Shown: positions 8,471 through 17,714, counted from the first letter of the stretch. The stretch is DNA of 64,000 nt from Bradyrhizobium huanghuaihaiense (GCF_007830635.1 NZ_VLLA01000023.1:82902-146901), one strand, 5' to 3'. Program-made: numbers and translations. Notes: generated from the sequence alone by a model not told the origin.

Positions 8471-9274
8471 TCACCCCGCCAGCACCTTCGCGATCGCCCG
8501 CAGGTCCTGCCAGGCCAGGCGTTTGTAGGACGGCGAGCGCAGCAGATAGGCCGGATGGAAGGTCGGCAGCGCGCGGATGGTGCGCTGGCCCGTCTCGTAC
8601 TCGAACCAGCGCCCGCGGGTGCGCATGATGCCCTCGCGCGTCGCCAGCAGCGTCTGCGTCGAAGGATTGCCGAGCGTCACCAGCACGTCAGGGTTTACCA
8701 GCTCGATCTGGCGCTGGATGAAGGGCAGGCAGATTTGTGTCTCCTGCGGCGTCGGCGTGCGGTTGCCCGGAGGCCGCCAGGGAATGACGTTGGCGATGTA
8801 AGCGGTGGTGCGGTTGAGCCCGATCGCCCCGATCATGAGATCGAGCAGCTTGCCGCTGCGCCCGACGAAGGGCAGTCCCTCGATGTCCTCGTCGCGGCCC
8901 GGCGCCTCGCCGACGAACATGATGCGCGCCTGCGGGTTGCCGTCGGCGAACACCAGCCGCGTCGCCGTGTTCTTCAGCGCGCAGCCCTCGAAATTCTGCA
9001 TCAACTCGCGCAGCGCCTCCAGGGTCGGCGCGGTGCGCGCAGCCTCGCGCGCCGAAGCAATGGCAACGTCGGGTGCAGGGGCGGCCTCGCCGCGCATCAC
9101 CGCGGGCGCGGCGACCGGACGGGGCGCCTCGACTGGCGCCGCGCGCGGGGCCGGCGGTGGCGCATCGATTTCCGCCAGGCGGTCTATCGGTTCCTCCGCC
9201 AGCGCGCAGTCGACTCCGGCCTCCAGATAGAAGGCGAGCAGCTCTCGGACGGTGGGTGCGGGTTCGGGGATCAT
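8471..9274 (-). CDS. Uracil-DNA glycosylase, family 4/5 type
   Basis: A 267-aa enzyme that removes uracil from DNA as the first step of base-excision repair. The catalytic domain begins at about residue 90. Motif A is FVGEAPGRDEDIEGLPFVGR, the middle motif is ANVIPWRPPGNRTPTPQE, and motif B is TFHPAYLLRSPSYK near the C terminus. The N-terminal 85 residues are Ala/Pro-rich and low in complexity, as in other alphaproteobacterial members. Family 4 enzymes usually carry a 4Fe-4S cluster; candidate cysteines are present but I did not match all four. It is divergent from the ETF-QO gene. Confidence 0.9.
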   Translation of the reverse strand: MIPEPAPTVRELLAFYLEAGVDCALAEEPIDRLAEIDAPPPAPRAAPVEAPRPVAAPAVMRGEAAPAPDVAIASAREAARTAPTLEALRELMQNFEGCALKNTATRLVFADGNPQARIMFVGEAPGRDEDIEGLPFVGRSGKLLDLMIGAIGLNRTTAYIANVIPWRPPGNRTPTPQETQICLPFIQRQIELVNPDVLVTLGNPSTQTLLATREGIMRTRGRWFEYETGQRTIRALPTFHPAYLLRSPSYKRLAWQDLRAIAKVLAG

Positions 9275-9300
9275 GGGAAAGTCTGACTTTTATAGCATAG

Positions 9301-9346
9301 CGTTTTCAAGCGAAGTGGACACCGGTTCGCGTGAAGAAAACGCGTC
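9301..9346. repeat. Short palindromic repeat ('gtggacaccggttcgcgtga')
   Basis: Reads cgttttcaagcgaagtggac then accggttcgcgtgaagaaaacg, with outer arms cgttttc and gaaaacg able to pair. A diverged second copy occurs at 25161-25206 (cgttcttaagcggagtgggt, then accggttcgcgtgacgaaacg). Non-coding. Confidence 0.7.
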
Positions 9347-9356
9347 AAAAAATGAT

Positions 9357-9399
9357 CGGGACCTCCCCGGTTCTGGCGTACCAGACCGGGGAGGTCCCG
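9357..9399. other. Strong perfect hairpin between divergent genes
   Basis: A 15-bp perfect stem (cgggacctccccggt, 9357-9371, with accggggaggtcccg, 9385-9399) is capped by a second 4-bp stem (ctgg-cgta-ccag). It lies about 110 bp before etf-qo and 80 bp before the divergent udg. No U-run follows on either side, and no gene ends here, so it is not an ordinary terminator. Confidence 0.7.
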
Positions 9400-9510
9400 T
9401 TTGGACGGCCTTGCATCCCGGCGGAACGCGATTCCGAGGTTGTCCTACCCGGAAAAATCGGAAACAAGAGGGCGCAAACGACCGAGGACCGTCTCAAGGG
9501 CTGAGATCAG

Positions 9511-11172
9511 ATGAGCACCGAAGAACTTCCCCCGCGCGAATCCATGGAATTCGACGTCGTCATCGTCGGCGCCGGCCCCTCGGGCCTGTCGGCCGCGATC
9601 CGGCTGAAGCAGCTCAACGCCGATCTCAACGTCGTCGTGGTGGAGAAGGGCTCCGAGGTCGGCGCACATATTCTCTCGGGCGCGGTGATCGATCCGGCCG
9701 GGCTCGACAAGCTCATTCCGGACTGGCGTGAGGATACCGACTGCCCGCTGAAGACGCAGGTGAAGGACGACCGCTTCTACTGGATGACCGGCGGCGGCGC
9801 GATCAAGCTGCCGAACTTCATGATGCCGCCGCTGATGGACAACCATCACTGCTATATCGGCTCGCTCGGCAATGTCTGCCGCTGGCTGGCGCGGAAAGCG
9901 GAAGCGCTCGGCGTCGAGATCTATCCTGGCTTTGCCGCGGCCGAGGTGCTCTACGACGAGGAGGGCAAGGTCAAGGGCATCGCCACCGGCGACATGGGCA
10001 TCGGCCGCGACGGCAAGCCGAAGGACTCCTTCACCCGCGGCATGGAATTGCTCGGCAAGTACACGTTGTTCGCCGAAGGCGCCCGCGGCAGCCTGACCAA
10101 GCAGCTCATCAACAAGTTCGCGCTCGATGCCAAGAGCGAGCCGCCGAAGTTCGGCATCGGGCTCAAGGAAGTCTGGCAGATCGATCCCGCCAAGCATCAG
10201 AAGGGTCTGATCCAGCATTCGTTCGGCTGGCCGCTCGATCTGAAGACCGGCGGCGGCTCGTTCCTCTATCATTACGACGACAACCTCGTCGCCGTCGGCT
10301 TCGTCGTGCATCTCAATTACGACGATCCCTATTTGTCGCCGTTCGACGAATTCCAGCGCTTCAAGACCCATCCCTCGATCCGCGGCACCTTCGAGGGTGC
10401 CAAGCGGCTCGCCTATGGCGCGCGCGCCATCACCGAGGGCGGCTATCAGTCGGTGCCGAAGCTGAGTTTTCCCGGCGGCGCGCTGATCGGTTGTGCCGCG
10501 GGCTTCGTCAACGTGCCGCGCATCAAGGGCGTGCACAATGCGATGGGCACCGGCATGCTGGCTGCCGAGCATGTCGCCGCGGCGCTCGCCGCCGATCGCG
10601 CCAATGACGAACTCGTCGAATACGAGAACGCCTGGCGCTCCTCGTCGGTCGGCAAGGATCTGTTCCTGGTCCGCAACGTCAAGCCGTTGTGGTCGAAATT
10701 CGGCACCGTGCTCGGCGTCGCGCTCGGCGGCTTCGACATGTGGTGCAACACGCTGTTCGGCGCCTCGCTGTTCGGCACGCAGTCGCATTCCAAGCCCGAT
10801 CGCGCGACGCTCGATCCGGCCAAAAGCCACGCGCCCAAGAACTATCCGAAGCCGGACGGAAAGATCTCCTTCGACAAGCTGTCCTCGGTGTTCCTCTCCA
10901 ACACCAATCACGAGGAGGACCAGCCGGTCCATCTCAAGGTCACGGACATGAACCTGCAGAAGACGTCCGAGCACGACGTGTTCGCCGGTCCCTCGAATCG
11001 CTATTGCCCGGCCGGCGTCTATGAGTGGGTCGAGGAGGGGGCGAGCCCGCGCTTCCAGATCAACGCCCAGAACTGCGTCCACTGCAAAACCTGTGACGTG
11101 AAGGACCCCAACGGTAACATCACCTGGGTTCCGCCGGAGGGCGGCGGCGGTCCGAACTACGAGGCGATGTAA
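9511..11172 (+). CDS. etfD: Electron transfer flavoprotein-ubiquinone oxidoreductase
   Basis: A 553-aa inner-membrane-associated flavo-iron-sulfur enzyme that passes electrons from ETF (fatty acid and amino acid oxidation) to ubiquinone. The N terminus has the FAD dinucleotide fold DVVIVGAGPSGLSAAIRL and the ubiquinone-side GAHILSGAVIDP. The C-terminal ferredoxin-like part has RYCPAGVYEW and NCVHCKTCDVKDP, giving the four cysteines of the 4Fe-4S cluster. Length is normal. It stands alone and is divergent from udg. Confidence 0.95.
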   Translation: MSTEELPPRESMEFDVVIVGAGPSGLSAAIRLKQLNADLNVVVVEKGSEVGAHILSGAVIDPAGLDKLIPDWREDTDCPLKTQVKDDRFYWMTGGGAIKLPNFMMPPLMDNHHCYIGSLGNVCRWLARKAEALGVEIYPGFAAAEVLYDEEGKVKGIATGDMGIGRDGKPKDSFTRGMELLGKYTLFAEGARGSLTKQLINKFALDAKSEPPKFGIGLKEVWQIDPAKHQKGLIQHSFGWPLDLKTGGGSFLYHYDDNLVAVGFVVHLNYDDPYLSPFDEFQRFKTHPSIRGTFEGAKRLAYGARAITEGGYQSVPKLSFPGGALIGCAAGFVNVPRIKGVHNAMGTGMLAAEHVAAALAADRANDELVEYENAWRSSSVGKDLFLVRNVKPLWSKFGTVLGVALGGFDMWCNTLFGASLFGTQSHSKPDRATLDPAKSHAPKNYPKPDGKISFDKLSSVFLSNTNHEEDQPVHLKVTDMNLQKTSEHDVFAGPSNRYCPAGVYEWVEEGASPRFQINAQNCVHCKTCDVKDPNGNITWVPPEGGGGPNYEAM

Positions 11173-11483
11173 AAACGCGCTCAGCCAGAGCGGACGACGT
11201 CACAAAGCGTGATCTGGCGCACGTTCGCGTGAGAACCGGGCCGCGGCCACCTGTCGCGGCCACGATAAGGCCATAGTAGCAGCGTCTTGGGGCGCTCTTG
11301 ACCGGTCAGTTGGCCGATTTGGGGCGTGCGGAGGGGATCGCCCGGTCCGAATCCTTGCGGTGAACCGCCAAAAGCGGCATTGTCCGACCCGACGGTTCCG
11401 GGTCCCGATGCCACTGGCCGCGTTCGCATGCGAGACGGCCTTCTGCTGCAAACCCAGGCACTACCAACTCAAGGCGAGCCCTG
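11173..11483. other. 311-bp spacer without a credible gene
   Basis: Only short, compositionally odd open frames occur here. A 7-bp perfect inverted repeat (ggccgcg 11239-11245 with cgcggcc 11255-11261) lies about 70 bp after the ETF-QO stop and could act in transcript ending or stability, but it has no U-run. The promoter of the TPR gene should lie in the right half; I see no convincing hexamers. Confidence 0.4.
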
Positions 11484-13280
11484 ATGTTCTCAAATCGTTT
11501 CAACCGCTGGACTGTTGCTGCCATCGCCCTCATGGGCACAGCGATCGCGACGGTCCCCGGCGCGGTCCTGGCGCAGACGCCGGATCACCCGGCCGATACA
11601 GCGGCGCAGTTTCCGACCAGAAACGATCTGAAGTCGCTCACCGGCGCCGGCAGCTATCTTGCCGCCCGCCACGCCAGTGTCGAACGCGACGCGGCTTCGG
11701 CGGCAGCGTTCTACCGCTCGGCGCTTCGCACCGATCCCAAGAACAACGAGCTGCTCGACCGCGCCTTCATCTCGTCGGTCGCCGACGGTGACATCGACGA
11801 GGCGGTCAAGCTCGCCGAGCGCATCCTCACGATCGACAAGACCAACCGCGTCGCGCGTCTGGTCGTCGGCGTGCATGATCTGAAGTTCAAGAAGTACGCG
11901 ACCGCGCAGAGCAACATCAACCAGTCGATCCGCGGTCCCATCACCGATCTCGTCGCCACGCTGCTGTCGGGCTGGGCCGCCTATGGCGCCGGCGATGCCA
12001 AGGGCGGCGTCGCCACCATCGACAAGCTGGCCGGTCCGGAATGGTATCCGCTGTTCAAGGACCTGCACGCCGGCATGATCCTGGAGCTCTCCGGCAAGGA
12101 GAAGGATGCCGGCACCCGCTTCGAGCGCGCCTACAAGCTCGATGATTCCATGCTGCGCGTCACCGAGGCCTATGCGCGCTGGCTGTCGCGCAACAAGGAT
12201 TCGGCTGCGGCGACCAATGTCTACCAGGCCTTCGACAAGAAGCTCGCCCGACATCCGCTCATCGTGGAAGGTTTGCGCGACACCAAGGCCGGCAAGAAGC
12301 TGCCGCCGCTGGCCGATTCCGCGCAGGCCGGCGCCGCCGAAGCGCTCTACGGCATCGGCGCCACGCTGACCCGTCGCGGCGGCGAGGATCTGGCGCTGGT
12401 CTACCTCCAGCTCGCGCTCTACCTGCAGCCCAGCCATCCGCTGGCGCTGCTCTCGCTCGCCGATCTCTATGAATCGGTGAAGCGGCCGCAGATGGCGATC
12501 AAGGTCTATGAGCGCGTGCCCGCGACCTCGCCGCTGAAGCGCAACGCGCAGATCCAGCTCGCCATCGACCTCGATTCGGCCGACCGCACCGACGAGGCGA
12601 TCAAGATCCTCAAGGGCGTCACGACGGAGGATGCCAAGGATATCGAAGCCATCATGGCGCTCGGCAATATCGAGCGCGGCCGCAAGAAGTTCGGCGACTG
12701 CGGCGCGACCTATTCGCAGGGCATCGAGGTGCTGACGCCCGGCAACGACAAGGCCAACAGCGTCTGGTACTATTATCGCGGCATCTGCGAGGAGCGCTCC
12801 AAGCAGTGGGCCAAGGCCGAAGCCGATATGAAGAAGGCGCTCGAGCTGCAGCCCGACCAGCCGCATGTCCTCAACTATCTCGGCTATTCCTGGATCGACC
12901 AGGGCGTGAACCTCGACGAGGGCATGAAGATGATCAAGCGCGCCGTCGAGCAGCGTCCCGACGACGGCTACATCGTCGATTCCCTCGGCTGGGCCTATTA
13001 CCGCATCGGCAACTACGAAGAGGCGGTGAAGAACCTCGAGCGCGCGATCGACCTCAAGCCCGAGGATCCCACCATCAACGATCACCTTGGCGACGCCTAT
13101 TGGCGCGTCGGCCGCACCCTGGAAGCCAAGTTCCAGTGGTCGCACGCGCGCGATCTCAAGCCCGAACCGGATGAGCTTCCGAAGATCGAGGCCAAGATCG
13201 CCAACGGTCTGACCGACGACAATTCCAACTCTTCCGCGGCGCAGGCCGAGAAGAAGAAGGACGACGGCAAGGGCGGCTGA
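11484..13280 (+). CDS. Exported tetratricopeptide-repeat protein
   Basis: A 598-aa protein with an N-terminal signal sequence (positive start, hydrophobic TVAAIALMGTAIATVPGAVLA, cleavage likely after ALA-Q near residue 31). The rest is helical TPR: clear 34-residue units occur at about 395-560, for example HVLNYLGYSWIDQGVNLDEG, DGYIVDSLGWAYYRIGNYEE and TINDHLGDAYWRVGRTLEAK. The C terminus is a Lys-rich tail. It probably acts as a periplasmic or outer-membrane-associated scaffold; no catalytic motif is visible. ispE follows on the same strand after 86 bp including a repeat. Confidence 0.85.
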   Translation: MFSNRFNRWTVAAIALMGTAIATVPGAVLAQTPDHPADTAAQFPTRNDLKSLTGAGSYLAARHASVERDAASAAAFYRSALRTDPKNNELLDRAFISSVADGDIDEAVKLAERILTIDKTNRVARLVVGVHDLKFKKYATAQSNINQSIRGPITDLVATLLSGWAAYGAGDAKGGVATIDKLAGPEWYPLFKDLHAGMILELSGKEKDAGTRFERAYKLDDSMLRVTEAYARWLSRNKDSAAATNVYQAFDKKLARHPLIVEGLRDTKAGKKLPPLADSAQAGAAEALYGIGATLTRRGGEDLALVYLQLALYLQPSHPLALLSLADLYESVKRPQMAIKVYERVPATSPLKRNAQIQLAIDLDSADRTDEAIKILKGVTTEDAKDIEAIMALGNIERGRKKFGDCGATYSQGIEVLTPGNDKANSVWYYYRGICEERSKQWAKAEADMKKALELQPDQPHVLNYLGYSWIDQGVNLDEGMKMIKRAVEQRPDDGYIVDSLGWAYYRIGNYEEAVKNLERAIDLKPEDPTINDHLGDAYWRVGRTLEAKFQWSHARDLKPEPDELPKIEAKIANGLTDDNSNSSAAQAEKKKDDGKGG

Positions 13281-13285
13281 TCTAC

Positions 13286-13334
13286 GCGCATGATCCGGAA
13301 AAGTGTGTAGCGGTTTTCCGATCAGATCATGCGC
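13286..13334. repeat. Short palindromic repeat ('gcatgatccggaaaagtgtg')
   Basis: Arms gcgcatgatc and gatcatgcgc enclose cggaaaagtgtgtagcggtt. The same element occurs at 46600-46650. This palindrome is widespread between genes in Bradyrhizobium and Rhodopseudomonas. Here it separates the TPR gene from ispE. Confidence 0.8.
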
Positions 13335-13366
13335 AAACACGTGAGTCATTTGGGGGCTGATCGCCG

Positions 13367-14251
13367 ATGTCGGCGCTGATTGAAGAAGGGCGGGCGAAGG
13401 TCAATTTGAGCCTTCGCGTCGTTGGCCGTCGTGCGGACGGCTATCATGATCTCGAAAGTGTGGTCGCGTTCGCCGATTGCGCCGACCGGCTCACGCTGGA
13501 GCCGGGCGGCGAGCTGAAGCTCACCACCACCGGGCCGCTGGCTGCAGCCTGCGGCGAGACATCGGACAATCTCGTGTTCAAGGCGGCCAAGCTTCTGGCC
13601 GAGGCCGTGCCGGGCCTGAAGCTCGGCGCCTTCGCGCTCGACAAGGTGCTTCCTGTGGCCGCCGGCATCGGCGGCGGCTCGGCCGATGCCGCGGCGGCGC
13701 TACGTCTCCTGGCGCGCCTCAACAATCTGTCGCTCGACGATCCCCGTTTGCAGAAGGTCGCGCTCGCGACCGGCGCCGATGTGCCGGTGTGCCTGCTCTC
13801 GAGCGCCTGCGACATGACCGGCGTCGGCGAGCAGCTGCTGCCGCTGGCGTTGCCGAGCATGCCCTGCGTGATGGTCAATCCGCGCGTGCCTGTTGCCACC
13901 AAGGACGTGTTCCAGGCGCTTGGCCTGCGCAACGGTGAGCTTCTGGTTGGCGCCACCTCGGTTCTCGAAGCGCCGGCCTGGCCGGAGGAGGGCGGCTCCA
14001 TTTCCGACTGGGTTGAGGTTCTCGAAACCGTCGCCAACGATCTCGAGGCGCCCGCGCTGCGGATCGAGCCGGTGATCGGTGAGGTGCTAGAGTCCTTGCG
14101 CGATTCCGCCGGCGTCAAGCTCGCCCGCATGTCCGGCTCCGGTGCGACGTGCTTTGCGATCTATGGTGCGCCCACCGACGCACATGCCGCCGCCGAAAAG
14201 ATCCGGCGCGATCACCCCGGCTGGTGGGTGCATGCGGGGACGTTGAGCTAG
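13367..14251 (+). CDS. ispE: 4-diphosphocytidyl-2-C-methyl-D-erythritol kinase
   Basis: A 294-aa GHMP-family kinase of the non-mevalonate isoprenoid pathway, phosphorylating CDP-methylerythritol. The family signature VAAGIGGGSADAAAALRLL (about residues 97-115) is the ATP loop. EEGRAKVNLSLRVVGRRADG at the N terminus and KLARMSGSGATCFAIYG near the C terminus are the other conserved blocks. Length is normal. A polyprenyl diphosphate synthase, which uses the pathway's products, lies about 4 kb away on the other strand. Confidence 0.95.
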   Translation: MSALIEEGRAKVNLSLRVVGRRADGYHDLESVVAFADCADRLTLEPGGELKLTTTGPLAAACGETSDNLVFKAAKLLAEAVPGLKLGAFALDKVLPVAAGIGGGSADAAAALRLLARLNNLSLDDPRLQKVALATGADVPVCLLSSACDMTGVGEQLLPLALPSMPCVMVNPRVPVATKDVFQALGLRNGELLVGATSVLEAPAWPEEGGSISDWVEVLETVANDLEAPALRIEPVIGEVLESLRDSAGVKLARMSGSGATCFAIYGAPTDAHAAAEKIRRDHPGWWVHAGTLS

Positions 14252-14273
14252 GTCTTTCCTCGACGATGCTGCT

Positions 14274-14362
14274 GTAGGGTGGGCAAAGGCGCGAAGAGCC
14301 GTGCCCACCATCTTTCAGATAGGCGACAGAAGCGTGGGCACGCTTCGCTTTGCCCACCCTAC
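14274..14362. repeat. Palindromic repeat ('gtagggtgggca')
   Basis: Outer arms gtagggtgggca (14274-14285) and tgcccaccctac (14351-14362) are perfect inverted copies. An inner pair, gtgcccacc and gtgggcac, gives a second hairpin. Three more copies lie at 21673-21766, 51158-51255 and 60674-60761. It sits between convergent ispE and the hydrolase gene. Confidence 0.85.
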
Positions 14363-14372
14363 GGCAGCGGCG

Positions 14373-15248
14373 CTAGAGGCTTTCTTCGCCGAGCCCCAAA
14401 AACTGCCGGATCGCACCCAGCACCTCCTGCGGCTTGTCGTGCTGCAGCCAGTGTCCTGCCCCGGCGATGGTCTCCACACGCGCCTGCGGGAAATACCGCT
14501 CCAGGCCTGCGGCCCTGGCGCCCGCGAGGAAGCTCTCCCCTGCATTGAGCAGCAGCGTCGGGCAGGCAATGCGCGACCACAATGCGACGTGATCGTCCGG
14601 CCACAGCCGGTGCGGTGCACTGGCGCGCTGATAGGGATCGAACTTCCAGCTAAAGGTGCCGTCCTCGTTCTGCCGCGCGCCGTGCGTGGCGAGGTGCAGC
14701 GCAAGTTCGCGGGACAGCCGCCTGTTGTGCAACACCATCTGCGCGGCGGCGTCCGCGAGGGTCGCATAGCGGCGCGGCGTGCGGTCGTGCAGTTTGTCGA
14801 GCTGGCCGACCCATTTGCCGATGCGCTCGTGCGCCGGCGGCTTGGGCGCGTCCGGCAGCATGGTCACGCCGTCGAGGACCACCAGTTTCGCGACCTGCTC
14901 CGGGAAAGACCCGGAAAAGATCAGGCTCACCATGCCGCCCATCGAGTGACCGATGAGGGTGATCTGGGGCGCGGCGATGGTGCGGACCAGCTGGACGAGA
15001 TCGTAGACGTATTCGGTCAGCGCGTAGCTACCGCCCCGCGTCCAGTCGGAATCGCCGTGGCCGCGCAGATCGGGCGAGATCACGTGATAATGCGGTTGCA
15101 GCGAGCGCGCGACGACGTCCCAGCTGCGGCAATGATCGCGTCCGCCATGGACCAGGATGAGGGGCGGAGCGCTCTCGTTGCCCCAGTCGGCGTAGTGCAG
15201 CCGCAGGCCGTGGGATTCATAGAAGCGGTCGTGCGGGGCGCTAGCCAT
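14373..15248 (-). CDS. Alpha/beta hydrolase
   Basis: A 291-aa alpha/beta-fold hydrolase. LILVHGGRDHCRSW (about residues 30-44) is the HG oxyanion region, and LIGHSMGGMVS (about 97-107) is the nucleophile elbow with Ser. DLRGHGDSD precedes it and IAGAGHWLQHDKPQE holds the catalytic His near the C terminus. Substrate unknown. It is the last gene of the HxlR-ketosynthase-exporter-hydrolase operon; its ATG lies 2 nt before the exporter's stop, so the genes overlap by 8 nt and are probably translationally coupled. Confidence 0.88.
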   Translation of the reverse strand: MASAPHDRFYESHGLRLHYADWGNESAPPLILVHGGRDHCRSWDVVARSLQPHYHVISPDLRGHGDSDWTRGGSYALTEYVYDLVQLVRTIAAPQITLIGHSMGGMVSLIFSGSFPEQVAKLVVLDGVTMLPDAPKPPAHERIGKWVGQLDKLHDRTPRRYATLADAAAQMVLHNRRLSRELALHLATHGARQNEDGTFSWKFDPYQRASAPHRLWPDDHVALWSRIACPTLLLNAGESFLAGARAAGLERYFPQARVETIAGAGHWLQHDKPQEVLGAIRQFLGLGEESL

Positions 15249-15873
15249 TTGCCGGCCGCCGTGCCAGCGCGAGCGAGAGGCCGAGGCCCGCGATGATGAC
15301 GCCGGAGCCCTGCGTGAGGCGCCGCATCAGACGCGGCCTTCCGATCAGCTGCGTGCGCGTCGCGGAGGCTATCAGCACCACGACGATATCGGCGACCGTG
15401 TTCAGCGTCACCGAGATCGCACCCAGCACGATGAATTGCAGCATCGGGTTCGGTCCCGCGGTATCGAGGAATTGCGGAATGAAGGCGAGGAAGAACGCGG
15501 CAGTCTTCGGGTTCAGTGCCTCGACCAGCACGCCGTCGCGAAATGCGCGCTTGTCGCCGACGGCTTCGCTCTCGAGCGAGATCGTCCGGCCGGCGCTGCG
15601 AAACGTCTTGATGCCGAGCCAGACCAGATAGAGCGCGCCGACAAACTTCACCGCGGTGAACAGTTCCGCGCTGGCGAGGATGATCGCGGAGATACCGAGG
15701 CTGCCGGCGACGACATGGACCATCCCGCCCAGCGCCGTGCCCGCCGTCGAGGCAAAGCCGCTCGCGCGGCCCTCGGACAGGGTTCGTGCCGCGACGTAGA
15801 AAATGCCGGGGCCGGGAATTGCCGCAATGAGGAATGCTGCGGCGAGGAACAGCCAGAAATTGGTTTCGCTCAT
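15241..15873 (-). CDS. LysE/RhtB-family exporter
   Basis: A 210-aa membrane protein of the LysE/RhtB translocator family, which exports amino acids and related small molecules. It starts MSETNFWLFLAAAFLIAAIP and has PGPGIFYVAARTLSEGRASG, the conserved first-loop motif, then about six helices. The open frame extends upstream across the neighbouring gene, but ATG 15873 gives the normal length and family N terminus. It lies 44 bp after the ketosynthase stop and overlaps the hydrolase start. Confidence 0.88.
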   Translation of the reverse strand: MSETNFWLFLAAAFLIAAIPGPGIFYVAARTLSEGRASGFASTAGTALGGMVHVVAGSLGISAIILASAELFTAVKFVGALYLVWLGIKTFRSAGRTISLESEAVGDKRAFRDGVLVEALNPKTAAFFLAFIPQFLDTAGPNPMLQFIVLGAISVTLNTVADIVVVLIASATRTQLIGRPRLMRRLTQGSGVIIAGLGLSLALARRPANG

Positions 15874-15917
15874 CCTGTTTTCGTAGCGCAGGCTACCGCG
15901 ATTGCAAGGCCTCTCGT

Positions 15918-17180
15918 TCAGCCCATCCGGCGGAAGATCGCGCTGGCATTCACCCCGCCGAAGCCGAACCCGTTGGAGATGGCGTATTGCATCGGCATTG
16001 GCCGCGCGCGGCCCGAGACGATGTCGATGCCGTCGGCGTTCGCATCGGGGTTTTCGAGATTGACTGTGGGCGGCGCAATCTGGTCGCGCAAGGCGAGCAC
16101 GGTGAAGATGGCTTCCAGGCCGCCGGCGGCGCCGAGCAGATGGCCGGTGGCGGATTTGGTTGCGCTCACGGCGATGCCGCGGTTGCGGCCGAACAGCGTG
16201 GCGATCGCGCCAAGCTCGCTCTCGTCGCCGGCCGGCGTCGACGTCGCATGCGCGTTCAGGTGCTGCAGATCTGCAGGCACGAGGTTCGCCTGCCGGAGCG
16301 CGATCTCCATGGCGCGGCGGGCGCCGTCGCCATCGGGCGGGCCCGACGTCATGTGGTAGGCGTCCGCCGTCGTGCCGTAGCCGATGATCTCCGCGATCGG
16401 CGTCGCGCCGCGGGCAAGCGCATGCTCGAGATCCTCGATCACCAGGATGCCGGCGCCTTCGCCCATGACAAAGCCATCGCGGTCGCGATCGAACGGGCGC
16501 GAGGCGCGTGCGGGTTCGTCGTTGAAGCCGCTCGACAGCGCGCGCGCCGCGGCAAAGCCGCCGAGGCTGACGATGTCGATGCAGGCCTCCGCGCCGCCGC
16601 AGATCGCGACGTCGGCTTCGCCCGCGCGGATCATGCGCGCGGCATCGCCGATCGCCTGTACGCCCGCGGCACAGGCCGTGACAGGCGTGCCCAGCGCGCC
16701 CTTGTAGCCGTACTTGATCGAGACGTGGCCCGCGGCGAGATTGGCGAGGAACGAGGGGATCGTGAATGGCGACAGCCGACGCGCGCCGCGCTGTTCGGTG
16801 ATGCGCACGGCTTCCGCCATTGCCGGGAAGCCGCCGACGCCGGAGGCGATGATCGTCGCTGTGCGATCCAGCAAGCCTGCATCCTGCGGCGTCCATTTGG
16901 CCTGCGCGACTGCTTCCGCGGTGGCGAGCAGCGCGAACAGGATGAAGCGGTCCATCTTGCGCTGGTCTTTTGGCGCGGCAGCTTGCGACGGGTCGAAGCC
17001 GCCTTCGGCGTCATCGGCCTTGTCGGGCACGATTCCGGCGATGTGCGCCGGCAGCGCTTGCGCCCATTCCGGCAGAGGCCGCAGCCCGCTCTGGCCGGCG
17101 AGGAGCCGGCGCCAGGACAGTTCGACACCGCAGCCGAGCGGCGACACCGCGCCCATTCCCGTCACGACGATACGACGCAT
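15918..17180 (-). CDS. Beta-ketoacyl-ACP synthase (FabF-like)
   Basis: A 420-aa thiolase-fold condensing enzyme. All three catalytic residues are visible: Cys in TPVTACAAGVQAIGDAAR (about 165), His in LNAHATSTPAGDESE (about 300) and His in SATGHLLGAAGGLEA (about 337). The final NGFGFGGVNAS motif is also present. It is probably not the housekeeping FabF: it has no acpP or fabG next to it and sits behind an HxlR regulator (1-nt gap) and ahead of an exporter and a hydrolase. This suggests a specialised acyl product. Whether it elongates fatty acids or makes a secondary product is open. Confidence 0.9.
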   Translation of the reverse strand: MRRIVVTGMGAVSPLGCGVELSWRRLLAGQSGLRPLPEWAQALPAHIAGIVPDKADDAEGGFDPSQAAAPKDQRKMDRFILFALLATAEAVAQAKWTPQDAGLLDRTATIIASGVGGFPAMAEAVRITEQRGARRLSPFTIPSFLANLAAGHVSIKYGYKGALGTPVTACAAGVQAIGDAARMIRAGEADVAICGGAEACIDIVSLGGFAAARALSSGFNDEPARASRPFDRDRDGFVMGEGAGILVIEDLEHALARGATPIAEIIGYGTTADAYHMTSGPPDGDGARRAMEIALRQANLVPADLQHLNAHATSTPAGDESELGAIATLFGRNRGIAVSATKSATGHLLGAAGGLEAIFTVLALRDQIAPPTVNLENPDANADGIDIVSGRARPMPMQYAISNGFGFGGVNASAIFRRMG

Positions 17181-17181
17181 G

Positions 17182-17697
17182 TCAGTCTCCCACCGGGGCG
17201 ATGGCCGGGTTCATGGCCTTGAGTGAAGCGAGCCGCTTGCGCATCAAGCGGCTGGCGCCCGGGCCTGCGATGACCACGGCATTGGCGAGTGTGATCGGCT
17301 GCATGTCGGTGGCATCGACCACGACGGGATCGAGCGGGCGGACATCTTCACGGTTCGCCAGCAGGATGGCTTCGCCTTTGGGGGCGAGATGCTTGTTGCC
17401 CCAGGCGAGCAGCGCCGCGACCACGGGGAAGAAATCCCGAGCCTTGTCCGTCAGCACATATTCGTAGCGCGGTGGCCGCTCCTGATAGCGGCGGCGGACG
17501 AACATGCCGCTGTCAGTGAGATGGGCAAGCCGCCGCGACAGGATGTTCGGTGCAATGCCGAGGTTTTTCGAAAACTCGTCGAACCTCGTCGCGCCCTGGA
17601 ACGCATCCCGCAGGATGAGGATGCTCCACCACTCGCCGACCGTCTCAACGGCGCGGCCGACCGGGCATTCGAGAATGGAAGGGGATTTCGGCTGCAT
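17182..17697 (-). CDS. HxlR-family transcriptional regulator
   Basis: A 171-aa winged-helix protein. The HxlR core spans about residues 10-110, with CPVGRAVETVGEWWSILILR (Cys near the N terminus as in redox or ligand-sensing members), LGIAPNILSRRLAHLTDSGM as recognition helix and RPPRYEYVLTDKARDF as wing. About 60 extra residues follow the domain. It is the first gene of the four-gene minus-strand operon. A 23-bp palindrome about 18 bp before its start suggests autoregulation. Confidence 0.92.
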   Translation of the reverse strand: MQPKSPSILECPVGRAVETVGEWWSILILRDAFQGATRFDEFSKNLGIAPNILSRRLAHLTDSGMFVRRRYQERPPRYEYVLTDKARDFFPVVAALLAWGNKHLAPKGEAILLANREDVRPLDPVVVDATDMQPITLANAVVIAGPGASRLMRKRLASLKAMNPAIAPVGD

Positions 17698-17714
17698 GGC
17701 GGGAAGGTAGGAGA

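Noticed and set aside
11490..13349. 619-codon minus-strand frame opposite the TPR gene
   Set aside because: It is antisense to clear TPR units, has no credible motif and shows the usual mirrored composition.
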